The notes: a model not told the origin generated them from the sequence alone. 64,000 nt of DNA from JAHDVS01 sp964370985 (GCA_964370985.1 CAYJLE010000014.1:1-64000), one strand, 5' to 3'; numbered from the stretch's first letter, positions 18,659 to 27,497 are shown. Numbers and translations: made by a program.

Positions 18659-19861
18659 TCAGGCCCCGGCCGCGCCGGGCCGCCAGATGCAGCCGGACTC
18701 CTCGATCCTCGCCCGCTCGGCTGCGTCGAGCCCGAGCTCCGCGAGGATCTCGTCGGCGTGCTCTGACACCCTCGGCGGGTGCGTGTAGCCGAGCTGGTGC
18801 GCGGAGAACGCGACCGCCCCGTCCGGGCAGGTGAACGACCCGCCGCCCGGCAGCGGAATCTCCCGGAAGTACCCCTCCGCCCGGATGTGCTCGTTGGCGG
18901 GAAGATCCTCGTAGCGGTGCACGGGCCCGCACCAGACGCCGTGCGCGTCCAGGATCTCGATCCACTCGCTCGACGTGCGAGCCGGCAACGCGCGGCTGAC
19001 CTCGTCGTGGACGAGCTGGCCGTTCTCGGCGGCGGCCTCCCAGGAGCCGAGCGCCCGGACGGTCTCGGAGCCGATCGCCTCGCCGAGCGCCACGGGGTCG
19101 GCCATGGCGAGCGCGACCCACCCGTCGCGCGTCTCGTAGACGCCGTACGGCGGATTCAACATCGCATGCGCCGCCGAGTAGGTTGGCCGCTCCATGCCGA
19201 TGCCGAGGTTCAGGAACGTGATCAGCTCCTGCATCTGCGCATCGAGCATGCCTCCGAGCATGCTGACCTCCACGACCTGCCCCTCCCCCGTGCGACCCCG
19301 CTCGATCAGCGCCGCCAGCACCGCCTCGGCGAGGAAGTGCGAGGCCAGCACGTCCGCGGCGAAGATCGGCCCGGCGTTCGGGCGATCGTCACGCGACCCG
19401 ACCGAGAACATGACGCCGCCGTAGGCCTGGAGCAGCAGGTCCTGGCCGGGCCGGCGGCTGTCGGGACCGCGCGATCCGTACCCCGTGACGAAGCCGTACA
19501 CGATCCGCGGGTTGCGGGCGCGAACGACGTCGGCAGCGAGGCCCAGCCGGTCGATCACGCCCGGGCGGAAGTTGTGGCAGAACACGTCGGCGGTCTCGAC
19601 CAGCTCGAGCACCAGCTCGGGGCCGGCAGGGTTCTTGAGATCGATTGCGATCGACCGCTTGTTGCGGTTGAAGCCGATGAAGCTCGTCGCCTCGCCGTCG
19701 ATGAACGCATTGCGGATCGGATGCGTGCGGCCCCACTCGCCCGTGACCGGCGGCTCGACCTTGATCACATCCGCGCCCCAGTCGCCGAGCCGCTGGGTGG
19801 CCGCCGGGCCCGCGAGCGCGAGCGTCAGGTCGACGATGCGGATGCCTTCGAGCGGGCCCAT
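18659..19861 (-). CDS. CaiB/BaiF-family III CoA-transferase (CoAT1), 400 aa
   Basis: Transfers CoA between carboxylic acids. N-terminal motif GIRIVDLTLALAGPAATQRL, then GADVIKVE (about residues 29-36), NRNKRSIAIDLK (about 66-77) and NFRPGVIDRLG. The catalytic Asp of the family follows in the PGQDLLLQAYGG segment (about residues 144-155). The start is fixed by TGATG overlap with the upstream Gfo/Idh stop. Placed between a GntR gene and Gfo/Idh genes. The acid substrate is unknown; a sugar-derived or side-chain acid is a reasonable inference. Confidence 0.9.
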   Translation of the reverse strand: MGPLEGIRIVDLTLALAGPAATQRLGDWGADVIKVEPPVTGEWGRTHPIRNAFIDGEATSFIGFNRNKRSIAIDLKNPAGPELVLELVETADVFCHNFRPGVIDRLGLAADVVRARNPRIVYGFVTGYGSRGPDSRRPGQDLLLQAYGGVMFSVGSRDDRPNAGPIFAADVLASHFLAEAVLAALIERGRTGEGQVVEVSMLGGMLDAQMQELITFLNLGIGMERPTYSAAHAMLNPPYGVYETRDGWVALAMADPVALGEAIGSETVRALGSWEAAAENGQLVHDEVSRALPARTSSEWIEILDAHGVWCGPVHRYEDLPANEHIRAEGYFREIPLPGGGSFTCPDGAVAFSAHQLGYTHPPRVSEHADEILAELGLDAAERARIEESGCIWRPGAAGA

Positions 19862-20943
19862 CACGGATCGCCCTCCTCTCCGATTGTCACCGTCCGCCGT
19901 TCGGCGGCGGAGCGCAGCAACCCCTCCAGGATCTCGATCGCGCGCGCGGACGCCTCCGCCGGCGAGTCGTTCCGGTCGCTGAGCCCACGCACGAGCTCGA
20001 CGAAGCGGTGCGGCGGCCCGGTGCACTCGTACGCCCCGCTGCCGGGCTCCACCGGGAAGCTCTCGTCGGCGCCGTCGTGGCGGAGCAGGACGCACCGCTC
20101 GCGCTCGACGTCGAGCAGCAGCGTGCCGTCGGAGCCGAACACGCGGATGTCGACCTGGAAGCTCGCGTGCGCGGGTGCGAGCCCGCAGCCCGAGAGCGAT
20201 CCGAGCGCCCCCCCGTCGAACTCGACCACGGCGGCGTCGACGACGTCCACACCCGCGCCGCTCGCGGTCGAGCGGGCGCTCACCGACGCTCCGCGCAGAC
20301 CCGTGAGCCAGCAGAGCAGACCGACCGAGTGGGCCATCTGGCCGAGCGCGTAGCCGCCCCGGCGCCCGGTCGACGCCCAGGTCTCGGGTGAGGCCTCGAA
20401 CACCAGCCCCTCGATCTCGACCGCCCCGTAGCCGCCGCGGCCCTCGAACAGCTCGACGGTGGGAGACGCCATGTGGCAGAGGACGTGACGGATCTCCCCC
20501 AGCGCGCCGGACTGAACGAGCTCGTACGCGCGGCGGACGAACGGCTTGTAGTGCCAGCCGTGGGGGACGAGCGCGACGAGCCCACGCTCTCGGGCGGCGC
20601 CGACGATCGCCCATGCTTCCCGGGCCGTCGGCGCCAGCGGTTTTTCGACCATCACGTGCAGGCCCCGTTCGATCGCAGCCAGCGCGTGCTCGCAGTGGAG
20701 GTCGTTGGGACCGCAGATCACGGCGGCGTCAACCCCGGCGTCGAGCGCCCGGGCCACGTCCTCGGTCGCGACCCGGAAGCCGAAGCGCCGACGGATCGCG
20801 TCGAGCTCGGGCCGCCCGAGTCGGCACACGGACACGAGCTCGACGTCGTCACGCCCGGCCAGCTCGGGGATATGGTTGGCCACGGCCCAGAAGCCGGCAC
20901 CGACCACCGCCACCCGCACGCGCGAGGGTGCCGTCGCGCTCAT
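19861..20943 (-). CDS. Gfo/Idh/MocA-family oxidoreductase, 360 aa
   Basis: NAD(P)-dependent dehydrogenase. Rossmann motif VVGAGFWA (about residues 14-21), then VEKPLAPT (about 101-108) with the canonical EKP. The usual catalytic helix is GYALGQMAHSVGLLCWLTG (about 211-229), with His in place. C-terminal alpha/beta domain of normal size. The frame is open upstream but homology begins at MSATAPSR; ATG 20943, with only weak ribosome signals. It is followed by CoAT1 with one base of overlap, linking sugar oxidation to CoA transfer. Confidence 0.88.
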   Translation of the reverse strand: MSATAPSRVRVAVVGAGFWAVANHIPELAGRDDVELVSVCRLGRPELDAIRRRFGFRVATEDVARALDAGVDAAVICGPNDLHCEHALAAIERGLHVMVEKPLAPTAREAWAIVGAARERGLVALVPHGWHYKPFVRRAYELVQSGALGEIRHVLCHMASPTVELFEGRGGYGAVEIEGLVFEASPETWASTGRRGGYALGQMAHSVGLLCWLTGLRGASVSARSTASGAGVDVVDAAVVEFDGGALGSLSGCGLAPAHASFQVDIRVFGSDGTLLLDVERERCVLLRHDGADESFPVEPGSGAYECTGPPHRFVELVRGLSDRNDSPAEASARAIEILEGLLRSAAERRTVTIGEEGDP

Positions 20944-20962
20944 CCGCCGCGCCCCGCGCACC

Positions 20963-22045
20963 TCACCGTCGCTCGACGGCCACGCACGAGCCGCCGGCCC
21001 TGCTCGACTCGTAGCAGGCCTCCATGACGATCGCGACGTCCCGCGCCTGCGCCGGCGGGATCGGAACGGGCACCTCGCCACGGGCCGCTGCCCGGAAGGC
21101 GGCGATCTCGCGGAAGAAGAACGACTTGTTGGCGACGACGTGCCACTTCTCCCACGGGGTCGGCTCGTCGGCCCAGGGCACGGCGAACGTCGTCTGGTTC
21201 CAGCGCGTCCAGCCCTTTCTGAACTCCGCGGTGTCGGCCTTCAGGTACAGCTCGTACGTCTCGGGCAACACGCGGAAGAAGAGCGTCCCCTCCGTCCCGT
21301 AGAGCGCGAACTCCCACGTCTCGAGCCAGTCGTTCGCCTCCCAGGAGGTGAAGTCGAACGCGAGCAGCATGTCGTCGTACTCGAGCGCGGCGACCGCGGC
21401 ATCCTCGAGCGAGTCCGCACCCGACACGGAGGCGAACTTCGACACCTTCGCGGTGGCGCTGTTCGGCATCCCGAACAGGTGGATGATCAGGTCGACGACG
21501 TGGCAGCCGTCCTCCCAGAAGCAGCCGCCGACGTCGCCGGGAAGGTTGTACCACCGGTAGGTCGCGTCCCCGGCCGGTCCGGCGGCGTGCACGCGCGCCT
21601 GCACGACCTTGCCGAGGGTGCCCTCGGCGAGCACGCGCGCCGCGAAGTCGATCATCGGCGAGAAGCGGAAGTTGTAGCCGACCTGGACGACCTTCCCGGC
21701 CGCCCCCTCGACGAGGCGGTCGAGATCGTCGGGGTTGGAGCCCGCCGGCTTCTCGACGAGCACGGCCTTGCCGGCGTTCGCGCATTCGAGGCTGAGGTCG
21801 ACCATCTCGTACGTCCAGGGCTCGATGATCACCCCGTGGACCGCCGGGTCGGCGAGGAGCTCCTCCTTCGATCTGACCGGAACCCCAAGATGCTCGCCGA
21901 GCGCCGCGAGGCCCTCCTGGTTGGCGGGATCGGGATCGGCGACACCGACGAGCTCGATCCCGTCGATGCGCCTCGCGACGTCCAGGCGAACGGACACGTG
22001 CGGGTGGGTGATGCCGAGACACGCTATGCCAAATGGCTCGCTCAA
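20963..22045 (-). CDS. Gfo/Idh/MocA-family oxidoreductase, 360 aa
   Basis: Dehydrogenase-like protein. The N-terminal ACLGITHPHVSVRL replaces the glycine motif GxGxxG with GITHPH, a variant of this superfamily, so cofactor binding may be altered. VEKPAGSNPDDL (about residues 96-107) keeps EKP. The catalytic helix reads GGCFWEDGCHVVDLIIHLFG (about 172-191), with Asp and His in place. TTG start supported by AAGGAGG four bases upstream. It lies between the CrtC/AttH-like gene and another Gfo/Idh gene, probably successive oxidation steps. Confidence 0.85.
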   Translation of the reverse strand: MSEPFGIACLGITHPHVSVRLDVARRIDGIELVGVADPDPANQEGLAALGEHLGVPVRSKEELLADPAVHGVIIEPWTYEMVDLSLECANAGKAVLVEKPAGSNPDDLDRLVEGAAGKVVQVGYNFRFSPMIDFAARVLAEGTLGKVVQARVHAAGPAGDATYRWYNLPGDVGGCFWEDGCHVVDLIIHLFGMPNSATAKVSKFASVSGADSLEDAAVAALEYDDMLLAFDFTSWEANDWLETWEFALYGTEGTLFFRVLPETYELYLKADTAEFRKGWTRWNQTTFAVPWADEPTPWEKWHVVANKSFFFREIAAFRAAARGEVPVPIPPAQARDVAIVMEACYESSRAGGSCVAVERR

Positions 22046-22063
22046 CGATCCTCCTTCGTCGTC

Positions 22064-23170
22064 CTATCCCCAGTACAGGAACGGCCGGTTCGTGTGGGCC
22101 GCGTAGAGCAGGCGGTCGGCGACGGCACCTGAGCCGTCGGCAGGTGTCCAGAGCGCGCGAGCGTCGGCGAGCAGCCAGTAGAGCAGACTCGTCGAGCCGC
22201 GCAGGTAGTCCCAGAGGTAGTAGGCGCGCGCGTAGGCGGCGACGTCCAGCTCGAGCCGCCCGTCCTCGTGCTCGACCTCGATCCTCCAGCCGACGGGCAC
22301 CTCGACGCCGCTGCGCGGGTCGCGCCAGTGTTCGGTCTCCTCGACCCGGAGGGAGTCGCGCCCGAACCCGAGCCGACGACCGGCGATCACGAGCTGCCCG
22401 TTCGCGAGATCCGGTCGCTCGCCCGGCTGGTTTGCGAGCACCGAGAACGCGAGCTCCCGGCCCGCGCCGACGTGCCAGACGTGGCGACCGGCGACCGGCA
22501 GGGTCGCCCAGCCGGCACCGTCGGTACGCTGGATCGGCACGGACGTGTGCACCTTCTCGTGCTGGGCGACGCCCTCGACTGCGAACGTCCGCCCGCCGGT
22601 CTCGATCGTGCCCCGGACGCGCGCGAGCGCCTCGAAGCCCTCGATCAGCTCGAAGCCGTCGAACCAGGAGACCGGGGCAAGCGCCTCGAAGTCGAGATCG
22701 ACGGTGAGCGGACCGGCGGCACCGGCCACGCGCCAGCGAGGCGGCGCGCTCTCGTGGCGGCGGCCGCCGAGCTGCCAGACGGCGGTGTCGCCGTCGAGCA
22801 CGCACGCGAGCTCCCCCGGGGCGCGGTACTCGCTCCGGTGCACACCGCAGGCGGTGAACGGCGTGTCGTGCATCGACGCGCGGGTCACGGCCGGGAACTC
22901 GCCGTGGACGGCGATCGCCTGGTCGATACGAATATCGCCGACAGCGAAGCGCCCGCCGGGGGCGCCCTGCAGGATGTAGAACGCGATCCAGAGCAGGAAC
23001 TCGTGCTCGCCGTCCGAGGCGCGGACGCAGAAGCCGTGGTTTTCCCACAGCTCCGCGCCCTCGCGCAGGCCTTCGAGGTGGGGGAGCTCGTCCCGCGCGC
23101 ACGCCCCCGCTCCCTCGCTTCTTTCCCCCTTTGCAGCCGTGACCGACCCCGCGGCGACCGCCCATCCCAT
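22064..23170 (-). CDS. CrtC/AttH-like lipocalin-type protein of unknown function, 368 aa
   Basis: No confident family. Trp/Gly-rich beta-strand pattern, with WENHGFCVRA, HTSVPIQRTDGAGW and HVWHVGAG segments, resembles the double beta-barrel of AttH/CrtC (hydroxyneurosporene-synthase-like hydratase) proteins; this assignment is tentative. The C-terminal 70 residues are helical (YLWDYLRGSTSLLYWLL). No signal peptide. The ATG stands only seven bases after a TAGGAT -10 element, so the mRNA is probably leaderless and directly covered by the ATCCTATAGGAT operator. First gene of the unit running to the GntR gene at 17968. Confidence 0.55.
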   Translation of the reverse strand: MGWAVAAGSVTAAKGERSEGAGACARDELPHLEGLREGAELWENHGFCVRASDGEHEFLLWIAFYILQGAPGGRFAVGDIRIDQAIAVHGEFPAVTRASMHDTPFTACGVHRSEYRAPGELACVLDGDTAVWQLGGRRHESAPPRWRVAGAAGPLTVDLDFEALAPVSWFDGFELIEGFEALARVRGTIETGGRTFAVEGVAQHEKVHTSVPIQRTDGAGWATLPVAGRHVWHVGAGRELAFSVLANQPGERPDLANGQLVIAGRRLGFGRDSLRVEETEHWRDPRSGVEVPVGWRIEVEHEDGRLELDVAAYARAYYLWDYLRGSTSLLYWLLADARALWTPADGSGAVADRLLYAAHTNRPFLYWG

Positions 23171-23177
23171 GTGAAGT

Positions 23178-23189
23178 ATCCTATAGGAT
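23178..23189 (-). promoter_or_regulatory. Perfect palindromic operator ATCCTATAGGAT with -10 element
   Basis: A 12-bp perfect palindrome lying eight bases before the ATG at 23170. On the minus strand it contains TAGGAT (TANNNT), and exactly seven bases separate this from the ATG, the geometry of a leaderless promoter. It overlaps the stop codon of the hydratase gene, so it is an internal promoter between two packed genes. Confidence 0.65.
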
Positions 23190-23969
23190 CGCTTGGCTGG
23201 GGCCTCGCTCTTCCCGCGCCCGGTCGCGGAACGCCTCGATGCCGGCCCGGGCCTCCGGGCGGGCGAAGCAGATCGCCTGGAGCTCCTCCTCGTAGCGCAC
23301 GCCCTCGTCGACGCCGGCACGGAGGCTCATCCTCAGCGCCGCCTTCGCCGCCTCGACCGCGCCGGGAGGGTTCGCGGCGATCGTCAGGGCCAGCTCGCGC
23401 GCGGCGCCCTCGGCCGCGACCAGGGTCGGATACACCTCCTCGACCACCCCGAGCTCGGCCGCCTTCAGCGCCGCGAGCCGCTCTCCCGTGAGGAAGATCC
23501 GAAGCGCCCGGCCGTAGCCGATCTGGCGGGGCAGAAGCTGCGTGGCCGCCCCCGCTCCGACCCAACCGTGCCTGACCTCCGGCATCCCGAGCACCGCGTC
23601 GGCCGAAGCGATGCGGTAGTCGCAGCAGACCGCGAGCTCGAATCCGCCGCCGAGCACGTAGCCGTGCAGAAGCGCGAGCAGCGGCTTACGGGCGGCGCGG
23701 ACGACCTCGGTGTAGTCGAGTCGGTTTCGAAGCGCCCAGGGTGTCTGGTACGCGCCGATCTCCCGCAGGTCGGTGCCGACACAGAAGGCCCGCTCCCCCC
23801 GGCCGCGCAGAATGCCGACGCGAAGCTCGGGCGCGCCGTCGAGCTCGTTGACCGCATCGCGCAGCTCGAGGCTCATGGCCGGCGTGATCGCGTTCAGCTT
23901 CGCCGGGCGGTCGAGCCAGATCGTGGCGAGCGCGCCCTCGCGCTCGAGCGTGACGTGGCTCGTGCTCAC
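23181..23969 (-). CDS. Enoyl-CoA hydratase/isomerase-family protein (ECH2), 262 aa
   Basis: Crotonase-fold paralogue of ECH1. RAFCVGTDLREI (about residues 56-67) forms the oxyanion hole; the two Glu positions are in GGGFELAVCCD and GMPEVRHGWVGAGAATQLL. YQTPWALRNRLDY (about 70-82) matches ECH1. GTG start overlaps the CoA-transferase TGA (GTGA). Its TAG stop lies inside the ATCCTATAGGAT operator of the next gene. Likely hydrates or isomerises the CoA ester produced by the adjoining transferase. Confidence 0.88.
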   Translation of the reverse strand: MSTSHVTLEREGALATIWLDRPAKLNAITPAMSLELRDAVNELDGAPELRVGILRGRGERAFCVGTDLREIGAYQTPWALRNRLDYTEVVRAARKPLLALLHGYVLGGGFELAVCCDYRIASADAVLGMPEVRHGWVGAGAATQLLPRQIGYGRALRIFLTGERLAALKAAELGVVEEVYPTLVAAEGAARELALTIAANPPGAVEAAKAALRMSLRAGVDEGVRYEEELQAICFARPEARAGIEAFRDRAREERGPSQAIL

Positions 23970-25159
23970 ACCGCGCCGGCCGCCCGCAGCTCGGCAACCT
24001 CGGCGAGCGTGTAGCCCGCCTCGGCAAGCACCTCCTCCGTGTGCTCGCCCAGCCGCGGCGGGGGATCCGGTACGCGCCCGTTGCGCGAGCCGTCGAACAC
24101 GAACGGTGAGGCGACGACGCGCACCTCGCCCGCGACGGGATGGTCGATCACGGTGACGAGGCCGTTCTCGACCACCTGCGGATGCGTGACCATCGAGTCG
24201 TATGAGAGCACCGGCCCCGCCCACACGCCCCGCTCGGTGAGGCTGCGCACCCATTCCTCGGACCGGCCGTCGACGAGCGCGGCGGACACGGCTCTGAAGA
24301 CCGCGTCGCGATCGTCCGCGAGCGTGTCGAGCCCGGGCGCTCCGATCACCTCGCCGACTGCGCCCAGGTCGGCCATCGCGACGGCGACGTAGCCGTCGGC
24401 AGTCCGGTAGACGCCGTACGGGGAGGCGAGCATCGTGTGCCCGACCCGTTCGGCGGAACGCTTCGGCGAGCGCCCGGTGGCGAGGTAGGTCGCGATCTCC
24501 TGCGCCTGGGCTTCGAGCAGCCCCCCGAGCAGGCTGACTTCGACCGCCCGGCCGCGGCCGGTACGTGCCGCGTCGTACAGCGCGGCGAGCGCACCCTCGA
24601 CCGCGAGGTGCGAGCCGATCGCGTCGGCGACGAAGATGGGCGCGGGAATCGGCGGGTCGCCTTCCCGGCCCACGTTCCACATCAGGCCCGAGAAGGCCTG
24701 GACGAGCAGATCCTGGCCCGGGTGTGCCGCCAGCGGTCCCTTCGAGCCCCACCCGGAGATCGACACGTAGGCGAGCCGGGGATTGCGCGCGAGCAGCGCG
24801 TCGGAGTCGATCCCGAGCCGCTCGACGACTCCCGGGCGGAAGTTCTGGATCACGATGTCGCAGCCGTCGGCAAGGCGACGGAACGCCTCTGCGCCCGCCG
24901 GGTGCTTCAGGTTGAGGGTGACCGAGCGCTTCGCGCGGTTCAACGCGACGAACGACGTGGTCGTGCCACCTGGAAGCCACACATCGGAGATCGGATAGCG
25001 ACGGGAGAAGTCCCCCGTCCCGGGCGCCTCCACCTTGACCACCCGGGCGCCGAGATCGGCCAGACGCTGGGTCGCCGCGGGCCCCGCCATCGCGAGCGTG
25101 AGATCGAGGACACGGACGCCCTCGAGCGGCGGACGGCCGGTCGGGTGGGAGGAAGACAC
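23966..25159 (-). CDS. CaiB/BaiF-family III CoA-transferase (CoAT2), 397 aa
   Basis: Paralogue of CoAT1: VRVLDLTLAMAGPAATQRL, GARVVKVEAPGTGDF (about residues 34-48), NRAKRSVTLNLKHPAG and NFRPGVVERLG; the catalytic Asp is expected in PGQDLLVQAFSG (about 150-161). GTG 25159 lies just after an ATCGT/ACGAT operator-like promoter with no room for a ribosome site, so initiation may be leaderless. Coupled to ECH2 by GTGA. Acid substrate unknown. Confidence 0.9.
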   Translation of the reverse strand: MSSSHPTGRPPLEGVRVLDLTLAMAGPAATQRLADLGARVVKVEAPGTGDFSRRYPISDVWLPGGTTTSFVALNRAKRSVTLNLKHPAGAEAFRRLADGCDIVIQNFRPGVVERLGIDSDALLARNPRLAYVSISGWGSKGPLAAHPGQDLLVQAFSGLMWNVGREGDPPIPAPIFVADAIGSHLAVEGALAALYDAARTGRGRAVEVSLLGGLLEAQAQEIATYLATGRSPKRSAERVGHTMLASPYGVYRTADGYVAVAMADLGAVGEVIGAPGLDTLADDRDAVFRAVSAALVDGRSEEWVRSLTERGVWAGPVLSYDSMVTHPQVVENGLVTVIDHPVAGEVRVVASPFVFDGSRNGRVPDPPPRLGEHTEEVLAEAGYTLAEVAELRAAGAV

Positions 25160-25164
25160 AGCCT

Positions 25165-25184
25165 TATCGTGGACGATACAGGAT
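25165..25184 (-). promoter_or_regulatory. Operator/promoter upstream of CoAT2
   Basis: The plus strand reads TATCGT-GG-ACGATA (6-bp inverted arms) followed by CAGGAT. Sixteen of 20 bases match the site at 27521-27540, and the distal GGAT half matches the ATCCTATAGGAT palindrome. The minus-strand TATCGT is a TANNNT -10. RegB, encoded immediately upstream, is the natural candidate repressor. Confidence 0.55.
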
Positions 25185-25208
25185 CGCCGGTGAATCGAGG
25201 CACACGCT

Positions 25209-25919
25209 CTAGGCGCAGGCGGCATCGGCGGCGGCGTCGCCGACCATGCGCCGCGCGCCACGGCGGATGTGCGCCCGCACCGCCGTCTCGATCGCATCCG
25301 GGTCGCGAGCGCGCAGCGCCGCGACGATCGCGGCGTGCTCCTCGTAGTTGTCGCGGACATCCGGGATGCCGCGCCCTCGCGTCGCCCGGGCGATCAGCGC
25401 GTCGTAGTTCATGCTCTGGAAGGCGCGCAGCAGCGGCGCGTTCCCCGACGCGCGAACGAGTGCCTCGTGGAACTCCTGATTGTCGGTCACGAAGCCGGCG
25501 TAGTCGGCGTATGCGTCGGCACCGTAGCTGCGGGAGACGATTCGCGTGTTGATCTCCTCGAGCCGCGCGATCTCCGCCTCGTCCATCCGCCGCGCCGCCA
25601 GCCGCCCCGCGCAGCCCTCGATCGCCTCCCGCACCACGAACAGCTGGGCAACCTCTTCCTGGGACGGCTTGGGCTGGATCGCGTAGCCGATGTAGGGCTC
25701 CACGCTGACGAGCTGCTCGGCGGCCAGGCGCGCGAGCGCCTCGCGAATCGGAGTCGCGCTCACACCCATCTGACGGGCGAGCTCGTCGATCACGATCCGC
25801 TCCCCGGGCGGGAGCTTGTCGTTGATGATGTCCGACTTGAGCACCTGGTAGACCTGCTCGGAGAGACCCGTGCGCACGACCCGCCGCGTCGACCTCGCCG
25901 CGCTGCGCTCGGCGCTCAT
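25209..25919 (-). CDS. GntR-family regulator with FCD domain (RegB), 236 aa
   Basis: Winged helix at about residues 15-80 (LPPGERIVIDELARQMGVSA then TPIREALARLAAE) and a helical FCD sensor domain (NQEFHEALVRASGN, EEHAAIVAAL, RAHI). ATG preceded by AGGGGAG. It lies between the GH4 gene and CoAT2 on the same strand, and near-identical operator-like sites flank it on both sides (25165 and 27521), so it probably represses both units. Ligand unknown, possibly a sugar acid as is usual for FCD proteins. Confidence 0.9.
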   Translation of the reverse strand: MSAERSAARSTRRVVRTGLSEQVYQVLKSDIINDKLPPGERIVIDELARQMGVSATPIREALARLAAEQLVSVEPYIGYAIQPKPSQEEVAQLFVVREAIEGCAGRLAARRMDEAEIARLEEINTRIVSRSYGADAYADYAGFVTDNQEFHEALVRASGNAPLLRAFQSMNYDALIARATRGRGIPDVRDNYEEHAAIVAALRARDPDAIETAVRAHIRRGARRMVGDAAADAACA

Positions 25920-25991
25920 CCCGGCTCCCCTGCCCGCTCCACGCGCATGTGATCGGTCACTCTACGCCACGACGACCCGGACGACCGGCGC

Positions 25992-27497
25992 TCAGTCCGC
26001 GAGGTTGCCGAGATTCGAGCCCCAGGCGGCGCCGACGAGAACGTCCTGCTCGGGAATACCCTCGGGCAGCGGCGTCTCCGGCACCATCGTGTTCGTCGGC
26101 GCGGGCTGGACGATGCCCACCCGCCCGCGAGGCCCGGGCTTGCGCAGCGCGGCGGCAAGCTCCGGATCGAGATACCGGGCGTTGACGTCGAGCAGGTCGT
26201 CGAGGAGCGCCTCGCACTCGTAGAGATCACGGACGGTCGGCTCGAGCGCGATCGACTGGAGCGCGGCCTCGCGACTGCGATAGACGCATGCCTCGACCGC
26301 CTTCTCGTGGCAGACGAGCATGCGCTGACAGAGGCTCGCGAGCGTGGCCGGTAGCTCGCCGATCGCGAACCCCCGCGGCCCGTGCGCGTCGAGCGTGCCG
26401 GGAACCTCGATGATCGATCCCGGTGGCAGGTTCGTGATGTGACCGTTGTTCGGAACGTTGATCGCCTCGACCTGGTGCGCGCCCGTGCGGCCGAACAGAG
26501 CCAGCATCCAGTCGCCCGACTCCTCGGTGCGAGGCGGGTTGAGGAAGCGCTCGAGCACGGCCGGGTCGCGCCGGATGCGCTCGGGCCCACCCAGGACGCC
26601 GAGCCGGTTCTGCGCGAGCCCGTCCTTCATCAGCTGCACGGGCGGAAACGCCATGTCGAGCTTCGGGATCGGCGTCGAGTGCTGCATCTCCCTGCTGACG
26701 AACGGGAGCTGGTCGGCGATGTGGTTGTCGCCGGGCGACGGGTAGTACCCGAGCAGCCGGTAGACGGCATTCGAGAAGCGGAAGCCGAACGGGCCGTTCT
26801 GGCGGATGTGCGGTAGCGCCGCGTCGATTCGCGGCAGCAGGTCCTCGCCGGTGTGCCGATGCCACATCTTCAGGATGAACGTGAGGTGGTTGATGCCGCC
26901 GGCGATCACCTCGACGTCGTCCGGGTCGAGACCCATGGCCGTCGTCAGGTCGACCCGGGTGTGAATGATCCCGTCGCAGTGGCCCACGAAGCGGATCGAC
27001 GAGTGGCGGCTGATCGCGTCGCAGATCCGAACGAGCGGGTTCGACACGGGGATGATCGTCGCCCCCGGAGAGACCTCCTCGAGCTCCCTCGCGACGCCGA
27101 GCGCGATCGGGACGTGTCTGAAGGTGTTGACGAGCCCGCCGGGGGTCATCGTCTCCGCCTCGAGCGGGTAGACGCCGTGACGCTCGCACGCCTCGGTGTC
27201 CTGCACCCGCGTGCGCGGATAGTCGACACAGGCGGCGAAGAGGACGTAGTCGGCCCCGCGCAGCGCCTCCTTGCGGTCGGCGTGGAGCTCGAAGTCGACC
27301 CGCACCCCGGACTGCTCGCGCGCGTAGTCGAGGATCGACGCGACCGCCTCGCCGCTCTCCGGGTCGCGGGCCCAGATGCGCAGGTTGACCGGTCGCATCC
27401 GCTCGTCGCTGAAGATCCGCCGGTAGAGGTCGAACGCGTACCAGCCGCTCGAGCCGATCACCGCCACGTTCATCGTCCGGTCAGAGCCCTCGGCCAT
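25992..27497 (-). CDS. GH4-family NAD-dependent glycosidase (alpha-glucosidase/galacturonidase-like), 501 aa
   Basis: Family 4 glycosidases cleave glycosides by an oxidation-elimination cycle at C3 using NAD and Mn. Visible: VAVIGSSG (about residues 12-19) for NAD; PVSNPLVRICDAI (about 155-167); GHCDG (about 176-180) at the place of GLCHG with the Mn-ligand Cys retained; GGINHLTFILK (about 202-212) with its metal His. The segment normally GLCHS is altered, so activity could differ. ATG 27497 has AGGGGAG five bases upstream; a later ATG (MNVAVIG) is possible. Cytosolic. Its oxidative mechanism fits the many Gfo/Idh enzymes nearby. Confidence 0.85.
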   Translation of the reverse strand: MAEGSDRTMNVAVIGSSGWYAFDLYRRIFSDERMRPVNLRIWARDPESGEAVASILDYAREQSGVRVDFELHADRKEALRGADYVLFAACVDYPRTRVQDTEACERHGVYPLEAETMTPGGLVNTFRHVPIALGVARELEEVSPGATIIPVSNPLVRICDAISRHSSIRFVGHCDGIIHTRVDLTTAMGLDPDDVEVIAGGINHLTFILKMWHRHTGEDLLPRIDAALPHIRQNGPFGFRFSNAVYRLLGYYPSPGDNHIADQLPFVSREMQHSTPIPKLDMAFPPVQLMKDGLAQNRLGVLGGPERIRRDPAVLERFLNPPRTEESGDWMLALFGRTGAHQVEAINVPNNGHITNLPPGSIIEVPGTLDAHGPRGFAIGELPATLASLCQRMLVCHEKAVEACVYRSREAALQSIALEPTVRDLYECEALLDDLLDVNARYLDPELAAALRKPGPRGRVGIVQPAPTNTMVPETPLPEGIPEQDVLVGAAWGSNLGNLAD

